64,000 nucleotides of DNA, taken from Cyanobacteriota bacterium SRBZ.bins.94.201705. Its GTDB lineage: Bacteria; Cyanobacteriota; Cyanobacteriia; Cyanobacteriales; Cyanobacteriaceae. Shown in pieces: positions 57,233 to 64,000 of the stretch (positions are counted from its first letter, which is position 1; every line of letters starts with the position of its first letter). The DNA lies in the NCBI GenBank assembly GCA_030549855.1, contig JAUQQP010000051.1, positions 62,001 to 126,000 of the forward strand, given 5' to 3'. Below the pieces are notes generated by a model, which did not search any database, was not told the DNA's origin, and saw only the letters and a program-made list of their open reading frames with translations. Both the position numbers and the translations under genes were made by a program.

Positions 57233-59707
57233 ATGTTTGAACGCTTCACGGAAAAGGCGATAAAGGTCATAATGCTAGCCCAGGAGGAGGCGCGCCGTCT
57301 GGGACATAACTTCGTTGGCACTGAGCAAATTCTCCTGGGGTTGATTGGGGAGGGCACCGGCATCGCCGCTAAAGTGCTCAAATCCATGGGGGTTAATCTC
57401 AAAGACGCTCGCATTGAGGTGGAAAAAATCATTGGGCGAGGCTCCGGTTTTGTGGCCGTGGAAATCCCCTTTACCCCCAGGGCTAAACGGGTACTGGAAT
57501 TGTCTTTGGAAGAAGCTCGCCAACTGGGTCATAATTATATCGGAACTGAACACCTCCTGCTCGGTTTGATTCGGGAAGGGGAAGGGGTTGCCGCTAGGGT
57601 GTTAGAAAACCTGGGTGTGGATTTGGCTAAGGTGCGCACCCAAGTTATCCGCATGCTGGGGGAAACAGAAACCACTCCCATCGGTGTCGGTGGCTCCAGT
57701 CGTTCCAACAAAACCCCCACTCTGGACGAGTTCGGCTGCAATTTGACTCAACTGGCCTTAGAAGGTAAATTAGACCCCGTCGTTGGCCGTCAAAAGGAAA
57801 TTGAACGGGTAATCCAAATTCTAGGACGTCGCACTAAAAACAACCCTGTCTTAATAGGTGAACCGGGGGTTGGTAAAACTGCTATTGCCGAAGGCCTGGC
57901 TCAAAGAATTGCCAACAAAGACGTGCCCGAATTGCTAGAAGACAAACGGGTTGTCACTCTGGATATTGGCTTGTTGGTAGCCGGCACCAAATACCGTGGC
58001 GAATTTGAAGAACGTCTCAAGAAGATCATGGACGAGATTCGCCAGGCGGGGAATGTAATATTGGTAATAGATGAAGTACATACATTAATAGGTGCAGGTG
58101 CCGCTGAAGGGGCTATCGACGCGGCTAATATCCTCAAGCCAGCCCTAGCCAGAGGGGAATTGCAGTGCATCGGCGCTACCACCCTGGATGAGTACCGCAA
58201 ACACATAGAAAGAGACGCCGCTTTGGCCCGTCGTTTCCAACCGGTAATGGTAGGGGAGCCCTCCGTAGAGGAGACTATCGAGATTCTCTTCGGCCTAAGG
58301 GAACGTTACGAACAACACCATAAACTCAAAATCACCGACGAGGCTTTGGTGGCGGCCGCCAGACTGTCCGATCGCTATATCAGTGACCGTTACCTGCCCG
58401 ACAAGGCTATTGACCTCATCGACGAAGCGGGCTCCAGGGTACGTCTGCTCAATTCTCAATTGCCCCCAGAGGCTAAAGAGTTAGACCAAGAATTGAGAAA
58501 GGTTCTCAAAGAAAAGGACGAGGCGGTAAGGGCTCAGGACTTCGATCGGGCAGGGGCCCTCAGAGACCGTGAAATGGAAATCAAGGCCCAGATTCGCGCT
58601 TTGGCAGAACAGAAGAAGAGAAATGCCTCTGCCAATGACATGCCCGTGGTAACCGAAGAGGACATCGCCCATATCGTCGCCTCCTGGACTGGGGTGCCGG
58701 TACAAAAACTCACTGAGTCCGAGGCTGACAAGTTGCTGCACATGGAGGAAACCCTCCACAAGCGGATCATTGGGCAAGAAGATGCTGTTAAGGCTGTTGC
58801 CCGCGCTATCCGTCGTGCCCGTGTTGGCCTGAAGAATCCCAATCGTCCCATTGCCTCCTTCATCTTCTCTGGCCCCACCGGCGTCGGTAAGACCGAGTTG
58901 ACTAAGGCTCTGGCCGACTATCTGTTTGGCTCTGAGGAGGCCATGATTCGTCTGGATATGTCTGAATACATGGAACGTCATACCGTTTCCAAACTGATTG
59001 GCTCTCCTCCGGGCTATGTGGGCTATAATGAAGGGGGACAACTCACCGAAGCTGTACGTCGTCGTCCCTATAGCGTAGTACTCTTCGACGAGATTGAAAA
59101 GGCCCACCCTGACGTCTTTAACATTCTCCTCCAAATCCTCGAAGACGGCCGTCTCACCGATTCTAAAGGTCGTACGGTAGACTTCAAGAATACTTTGATC
59201 ATCATGACCTCCAATATAGGCTCCAAGGTGATCGAAAAAGGTGGTGGCGGCTTGGGCTTCGAGTTAGAGGAAAACAAGACAGAGGCGCAATACAATCGTA
59301 TACGCTCTTTGGTCCACGAAGAGTTGAAGAATTACTTCCGTCCGGAATTCCTCAACCGGGTGGATGAAATCATCGTCTTCCGTCAACTCACCAAAGACGA
59401 AGTTAAACAAATTGCCGACTTGTTGTTGAAAGAAGTATTCTCCCGTCTTACCGAGCAAAATATCCACCTGCAAGTCACCGACAAATTCAAAGAACGTCTC
59501 ATCGAAGAGGGTTACAATCCTTCTTATGGTGCTCGTCCTTTGCGTCGGGCTATCATGAGACTACTAGAAGACGTTTTAGCAGAAGAAATCCTCTCCAATC
59601 GCATTCAAGAGGGAGATTCTGCCATTGTGGACATTGACGAGAATGGTAAGGTAGTTATCCGCAAGGAAGAAAAAGAAAATCCCCTCTTGGTGAAGTCTGC
59701 TAATTAG
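57233..59707 (+). CDS. clpC: ClpC AAA+ protease regulatory subunit
   Basis: This 824-residue Hsp100 unfoldase feeds substrates to ClpP-type proteases. An N-terminal double Clp_N repeat (residues 1-145) is followed by the first AAA module with GEPGVGKT near residue 212, a middle coiled-coil with a UVR-like motif (near 425), and the second AAA module with GPTGVGKT near residue 545. The ClpP-binding and C-terminal helical domains are present. Cyanobacterial ClpC is essential and abundant. A strong terminator follows. Confidence 0.97.
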   Translation: MFERFTEKAIKVIMLAQEEARRLGHNFVGTEQILLGLIGEGTGIAAKVLKSMGVNLKDARIEVEKIIGRGSGFVAVEIPFTPRAKRVLELSLEEARQLGHNYIGTEHLLLGLIREGEGVAARVLENLGVDLAKVRTQVIRMLGETETTPIGVGGSSRSNKTPTLDEFGCNLTQLALEGKLDPVVGRQKEIERVIQILGRRTKNNPVLIGEPGVGKTAIAEGLAQRIANKDVPELLEDKRVVTLDIGLLVAGTKYRGEFEERLKKIMDEIRQAGNVILVIDEVHTLIGAGAAEGAIDAANILKPALARGELQCIGATTLDEYRKHIERDAALARRFQPVMVGEPSVEETIEILFGLRERYEQHHKLKITDEALVAAARLSDRYISDRYLPDKAIDLIDEAGSRVRLLNSQLPPEAKELDQELRKVLKEKDEAVRAQDFDRAGALRDREMEIKAQIRALAEQKKRNASANDMPVVTEEDIAHIVASWTGVPVQKLTESEADKLLHMEETLHKRIIGQEDAVKAVARAIRRARVGLKNPNRPIASFIFSGPTGVGKTELTKALADYLFGSEEAMIRLDMSEYMERHTVSKLIGSPPGYVGYNEGGQLTEAVRRRPYSVVLFDEIEKAHPDVFNILLQILEDGRLTDSKGRTVDFKNTLIIMTSNIGSKVIEKGGGGLGFELEENKTEAQYNRIRSLVHEELKNYFRPEFLNRVDEIIVFRQLTKDEVKQIADLLLKEVFSRLTEQNIHLQVTDKFKERLIEEGYNPSYGARPLRRAIMRLLEDVLAEEILSNRIQEGDSAIVDIDENGKVVIRKEEKENPLLVKSAN

Positions 59708-59739
59708 TCTTCCCCTTTTTTCCTCTAGCCGCCATAGAC

Positions 59740-59766
59740 TCCTCCCCCGGGGAGGATTTTTTATTT
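59740..59766 (+). terminator. intrinsic terminator after clpC
   Basis: A TCCTCCCC/GGGGAGGA palindrome (59740-59756) is followed by a T-rich run (59757-59766). Confidence 0.8.
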
Positions 59767-59832
59767 TTCCTCCACCGAATCCTGAGCTAAAATTAACTTG
59801 TTGACCAGCAAACTGAAGTCTAATTGTCCTCT

Positions 59833-60756
59833 ATGACTGATATAGTCCATCCTACCCCCTCAACTGGACAGATAGTCTCCCCACCCCTGAGATGGGTTAG
59901 ATGGTGGTTGGGGAAACTTGTTATTGCCACTTGGCTTTTGTTGGGTGTTGGTGCGGCTACTAGGGTGATGAATGCCGGTTTGGCTTGTCCTGATTGGCCT
60001 TTGTGTTACGGCCAACTAATCCCCTCCTACATGAATTTACAGGTTTTTTTGGAGTGGTTTCATCGTCTGGATGCCGCCTTAGTGGGTATGACTACCATAG
60101 GAATAGTAATAGGCTGTTGGTATTATCGACAACTACTCCCCCCCTGGTTGCCCTGGGCGGCTAGTTTTGCCCTTCTCCTGGTGCTTTTCCAGGCTGTTTT
60201 AGGTGGCTTGACAGTGATTGAGTTGTTGAGATTTGACATAGTGGAAGCCCATTTGGCCATTGCCTTTCTTTTTTTCGGCACCTTAGTGGCTATTGCTTGT
60301 ATGTTAGCAGAATACCATGATAATACTAACAGTAAGCCTCTTCCTTTAATCAGTCTTATTGCTACTGTTTTGGTGTATCTCCAGTGTTTACTGGGGGGAT
60401 TGGTTGCCTCCAGATGGGCATTACATCAGTGCTTTTATGGCAAGCAACTTTGTGGGGTTTTGAACAGTCATATTATTGGTGTTTTCCCTGCTACTATTGC
60501 TACTGTTGTTCTAGTCGTCTGGGCTAATAAAACTGTTACCTTAGCCTCTAAACTTCGTCGTCTTTCTGGATATATTGCTTTCACCTTGCTGCTTCAGATT
60601 CTGCTTGGCTTAGCGGCCTTTCATTTCCGCTTGCAGGTGCCGCCCCTTACTGTTGCCCATCATATCACCGGTGCTGCTCTTTTTGGTCTCCTTATTGCCT
60701 TTACTGTTTTCGCTTATAGGGCCTCGTTTCACGTATTTTTTAACAAAATCACGTAG
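59833..60756 (+). CDS. ctaA: heme A synthase (COX15/CtaA)
   Basis: This roughly 307-residue, eight-helix membrane protein oxidises the C8 methyl of heme O to heme A for cytochrome c oxidase. Conserved elements are LVGVGAATRVMNAGLACPDWPLC near residue 35, the heme-ligand histidines in WFHRLDA and VEAHLAIA, and the histidines of the second half in LNSHIIG and AHHITGAALF. The ATG at 59833 is preferred to TTG at 59824. It is followed by ctaB. Confidence 0.93.
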   Translation: MTDIVHPTPSTGQIVSPPLRWVRWWLGKLVIATWLLLGVGAATRVMNAGLACPDWPLCYGQLIPSYMNLQVFLEWFHRLDAALVGMTTIGIVIGCWYYRQLLPPWLPWAASFALLLVLFQAVLGGLTVIELLRFDIVEAHLAIAFLFFGTLVAIACMLAEYHDNTNSKPLPLISLIATVLVYLQCLLGGLVASRWALHQCFYGKQLCGVLNSHIIGVFPATIATVVLVVWANKTVTLASKLRRLSGYIAFTLLLQILLGLAAFHFRLQVPPLTVAHHITGAALFGLLIAFTVFAYRASFHVFFNKIT

Positions 60757-60901
60757 TTTTTAACAAAAGTTGATTAGAGCAAAAAAACCATTTTTACTTT
60801 TAATACTCTCGCTTTTTCCCCTTTGGTTTACCCTTAAAATAAAATATTTTACAAAAAACCTAATTTTCCTTGTTTATTAACCACATATAGGAAGAAAAAT
60901 A

Positions 60902-61807
60902 ATGACTAACATAGGGGTTTTTAGTGACTGGCATCCATGGCGGGTAGTTAGGAATTACTATCTGTTGACAAAACCGAGGATAATTCCGTTACTTTTGATG
61001 ACAACTATAGCGGCTATGTTTATGGCAGGAAAAGGGAAAGTAGACTGGTTTACCCTAGTAACCACATTAACAGGAGGAAGTTTAGCCGCCGCCGCCGCCC
61101 AAACCTTCAACTGTGTATATGATCGGGACATAGATGCACAGATGAAACGCACCCGTCATCGCCCTATCCCCTCTAGAGAGGTTCCCCCCAGTCATGCTAT
61201 CATTTTCGGTGTGGTACTTACTCTTTTGTCCTTTACTATTTTAGCAGTGGGTGTAAACTTATGGGCGGCCCTCCTGGCCATGGTGGGTATTGTATTTTAC
61301 CTGTTGGTTTACACTCACTGGCTCAAACGCTATAATAGTCAGAGTATTGTAATTGGTGGCGCAGCTGGTGCCATTCCACCACTGGTAGGGTGGGTGGCGG
61401 TTACAGGGGATTTGAGTATTACTGCCTGGGCTTTATTTCTGCTAGTATTTTTGTGGACTCCTCCCCATTTTTGGAGTTTAGCTTTAATGATTGCCGAGGA
61501 TTATGAAGAGGCAGGTATTCCCATGTTACCAGTGGTGGCGGGGGTGGAATCTACAGTGAGACAGATTTGCTTTTACACCCTTACCACCGTTGTTTTCAGT
61601 TTTGTCTTTGTTTATCCCCTATATTCTGCCGGTTTGATTTATTTGGGTTTTGCCTCTGTTTTGGGTTTTATTTTTTTGCTTTTCGCCTGGAATTTGTCAC
61701 AACAACCTTATAGTAAACAGCTAGCTAAATCGACTTTTAAGTATTCCATTGTCTACTTGACGCTGTTGTCTTTTGGCATGGTTGTCGACACCATTTTCTC
61801 CCTGTAG
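60902..61807 (+). CDS. ctaB: protoheme IX farnesyltransferase (heme O synthase)
   Basis: This 301-residue UbiA-family membrane prenyltransferase attaches a farnesyl group to heme B to give heme O, the substrate of CtaA encoded just upstream. The two Asp-rich Mg-prenyl diphosphate motifs are seen: NCVYDRDIDAQM near residue 76, and the second loop with AEDYEEAGIPMLP near residue 200. About nine helices are expected. The cytochrome oxidase subunits ctaCDE are not in the window. Confidence 0.95.
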   Translation: MTNIGVFSDWHPWRVVRNYYLLTKPRIIPLLLMTTIAAMFMAGKGKVDWFTLVTTLTGGSLAAAAAQTFNCVYDRDIDAQMKRTRHRPIPSREVPPSHAIIFGVVLTLLSFTILAVGVNLWAALLAMVGIVFYLLVYTHWLKRYNSQSIVIGGAAGAIPPLVGWVAVTGDLSITAWALFLLVFLWTPPHFWSLALMIAEDYEEAGIPMLPVVAGVESTVRQICFYTLTTVVFSFVFVYPLYSAGLIYLGFASVLGFIFLLFAWNLSQQPYSKQLAKSTFKYSIVYLTLLSFGMVVDTIFSL

Positions 61808-62309
<502 letters not shown>

Positions 62310-63437
62310 ATGAATGGGAGGAAAATATCTATTATAATACCAGATTTGTCGGGATATGGAACCACAAGGGCATACACAATAGGAGAGGGGTTAAAAAGAC
62401 TGGGGTTTCAGGTAAAGTTGTACGGTTTTTTGTTTGGAAAAAAGATATATCCCATTCCCCCCTATGGTTTACCGGTAACTTATTTCTACGGCAAACCCTT
62501 TCCCTCCCTGATAAAAACTATGTGGGATTTAATGGGGGAGATAGACGGGGATATTATTTATGTGATTAAACCACAAATGACAAGTTTTGGGGTAGGCTAT
62601 TTGAAGGCATGGCGGGAGAAAAAACCGATTATTGTGGATTTGGATGATTGGGAAATGGCAGAGTGGGGAGGTGACGATTGGCAGTTTAATTTTCAGGGAA
62701 ATTTACGCAAACCAGGACACCCTATTTATGTTAAATTTCTGGAAAGAATTTTGGACAAAGTAAATGCTATAACTGTAAGTAGTAGGTATCTTCAATACCG
62801 TTATGGAGGCACATATTTGCCTAATGTAAGAGACACAGATGCATTCAATCCCAGCAATTACGACAGTGAAAAATTGAGAGAGGAAAACGGTTTATCCAAT
62901 TATAGACTGTTGATGTTTACAGGTACAGCTAAACCCAGTCAGGGGATTGAAGATGTTTTGACTGCCTTAGAAATTCTAAACAATCCTCAATTGAAGTTGG
63001 TGTTGGTAGGAGGTAACTGTCACCAAGAGTCTTACTATCAACAGTTATGGGAAAGATGGGGTAGATGGATAGTGACAATAAAACCTCAGGCTTTTGACGA
63101 AATGGCAAGGGTAATTTCTCTCAGCCACATTATAGTCTTCACCCCCCACGATTCTATCATTAACCAGGCAAAATGTCCTCTGGAGGTGATAGAGGGGATG
63201 GCAATGGCCAAACCAATATTGGCGTCTGCGGTGGGAGAGACGCCGGCGATTCTGGGAAATACGGGTTTTTTGGTTTCCCCCCAATCCCCAGAAGCCATTG
63301 CCAAGACTATCAATGAGATTTTGGCAGACTACGAATCGGCATTAAAAAGGGGGGAATTGGCCCGTCAACGCTGTCTACAACATTATAGCATGGTAAACCT
63401 CACCAAAAATCTGGAAACGGTTTTAAGACTTATCTGA
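62310..63437 (+). CDS. GT4-family glycosyltransferase
   Basis: This 375-residue GT-B fold enzyme has an N-terminal acceptor domain (ending with a degenerate DLDDWEMAEWGGDDW segment near residue 113). Its C-terminal donor domain shows MFTGTAKPSQGIEDVL, LVLVGG, and the EX7E-type segment PLEVIEGMAMAKPILAS with GETPAIL. The ATG at 62310 is chosen over the TTG at 62298. The sugar donor and acceptor are unknown. No polysaccharide cluster surrounds it in the window. Confidence 0.85.
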   Translation: MNGRKISIIIPDLSGYGTTRAYTIGEGLKRLGFQVKLYGFLFGKKIYPIPPYGLPVTYFYGKPFPSLIKTMWDLMGEIDGDIIYVIKPQMTSFGVGYLKAWREKKPIIVDLDDWEMAEWGGDDWQFNFQGNLRKPGHPIYVKFLERILDKVNAITVSSRYLQYRYGGTYLPNVRDTDAFNPSNYDSEKLREENGLSNYRLLMFTGTAKPSQGIEDVLTALEILNNPQLKLVLVGGNCHQESYYQQLWERWGRWIVTIKPQAFDEMARVISLSHIIVFTPHDSIINQAKCPLEVIEGMAMAKPILASAVGETPAILGNTGFLVSPQSPEAIAKTINEILADYESALKRGELARQRCLQHYSMVNLTKNLETVLRLI

Positions 63438-63869
63438 GACGTGAATGGAATTAAGATTTTACAGAAATCCAAATGGTTATGGAGGCGACGGTGGCCCTGT
63501 TTTTTTCTGTTAGACTATGCTAGAATGGTGCTATTGTTCAACTGAGGGCGTTTAATAACAAAAACCCACTTGGTAAAGACAAAAAAAACCCACACCAATC
63601 TCTCCCCCCAGGAAAAAATGAGGCCTATTGCGGTTTTATAATAAAGTAAGTGTATAATCGCAAACCACCTCTCAATAACTCGTAGACTGGTATTGCTACC
63701 ATTTCCCCGTCAGACTAGTTACCACAGGAGTAAACTCTAACAGTATCCAACCCGCCACGAGGCAGGTGAAACGAAACCATAGCGATGACAAAGCTATAGT
63801 CAGTGGTTTAATCTATAGGCGATTGTTTGTCAACAGTCGCTTCTTCAAAAAGGAAAAGCTTCCTTCTGC
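63438..63869 (+). ncRNA. gene-free region holding a candidate structured RNA
   Basis: A TATAAT at 63653-63658 precedes a stretch whose ends pair: AAACCAC (63662-63668) with GTGGTTT (63803-63809). This encloses about 135 nt with further small hairpins, such as ATAGC/GCTAT around 63777-63797. A perfect 9-bp hairpin (63819-63827 with 63832-63840) follows. The size suits a 6S-like or other small RNA, but I recognise no family signature. The hairpin could also be the end of the minus-strand gene's transcript. Confidence 0.3.
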
Positions 63870-64000
63870 TTAAAGGATGTTGTTTCTAACGCCACAGATA
63901 CCTGCATAGGCAATGGCAATGGCATCTAGACTGTCATCGATGGGAAGTTGGGAAATAGAGAAAATCTGTTGTAGAATTATAGCTACTTCCTTCTTGTTAG
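63870..64000 (-). CDS. ruvC: probable RuvC Holliday junction resolvase, C-terminal fragment
   Basis: The last 42 codons of a minus-strand gene enter from the right edge and stop at TAA (63870-63872). The reading NKKEVAIILQQIF...IDDSLDAIAIAYAG matches the C-terminus of RuvC, where the final acidic metal ligands lie in a D-D-xx-D-A-x-A-I-A pattern. The rest lies outside the window, so the call is provisional. Alternatives are other RNase H-like nucleases. Confidence 0.55.
   Translation of the reverse strand, partial: NKKEVAIILQQIFSISQLPIDDSLDAIAIAYAGICGVRNNIL

Noticed and set aside
58481-59134. 217-codon open frame antisense to clpC
   Set aside because: Shadow of a conserved gene, caused by its codon usage.

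Overview
The window is cyanobacterial chromosome of moderate GC content. Markers are the light-independent protochlorophyllide reductase genes chlL and chlN, CP12, a plant-type [2Fe-2S] ferredoxin, a cyanobacterial-type sufB with a SufR-like operator, clpC, ctaA/ctaB and several cyanobacteria-restricted membrane families. I found only two GCGATCGC (HIP1) octamers, so it is not one of the HIP1-rich lineages. I saw no tRNA, rRNA or CRISPR. I do not name a genus.

0-8 kb: a ferredoxin gene diverges from a five-gene operon hdrC1-hdrB1-hdrA-hdrC2-hdrB2. Its order and protein sizes (notably a 349-residue HdrA) match the sulfur-oxidation sHdr complexes rather than methanogen Hdr. A convergent sufB without sufCDS, carrying a CAAC-N6-GTTG operator, and a divergent speE follow. 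8-15 kb: chlL, a small conserved gene, a decayed second copy of that gene, chlN, a proline-rich secreted protein, acpP-fabF, a DUF3177 membrane protein and CP12. 15-25 kb: a two-component system, then about 2.4 kb and 1.7 kb of gene-free, degenerate-repeat DNA on either side of a small island (PepSY-type membrane protein, and a TIGR03943/DUF318 permease pair), then an M16-like protein lacking the zinc motif.

25-41 kb: mostly housekeeping and metal transport: acs, a PAP2 phosphatase, ndk, a GatD-like amidotransferase, a membrane-anchored wHTH protein, pepP, a double-domain histidine phosphatase, tldD, ffh, feoB and znuA-znuC-znuB. An unusual 24-nt minisatellite lies at the znuC/znuB junction. 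41-50 kb is more accessory: a pilin-like protein, a DciA-type helicase loader with a Cys4 tail, a SPOR-like protein, a GAF-PP2C phosphatase, an alpha/beta hydrolase, a RAYT transposase containing a REP-like hairpin, a DUF389 protein, two decayed membrane-protein genes and a ricin-type lectin gene with 141-nt repeats and a G-tract frameshift.

50-64 kb: a Tat-exported PhoX-like phosphatase, topA, a pentapeptide-repeat protein, an SUMF1-domain protein, clpC, ctaA and ctaB (heme A synthesis for cytochrome oxidase), a T25 tract, a GT4 glycosyltransferase, a possible structured RNA, and the 3' end of a probable ruvC at the right edge.

Functionally, the left end groups Fe-S and redox functions (ferredoxin, sHdr-like complex, SufB). 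The 36-41 kb block groups Fe(II) and Zn(II) import. The most interesting material is the sHdr-like operon, the repeat deserts, the repeat-bearing lectin and znu junctions, and the cluster of broken genes near 48-50 kb.
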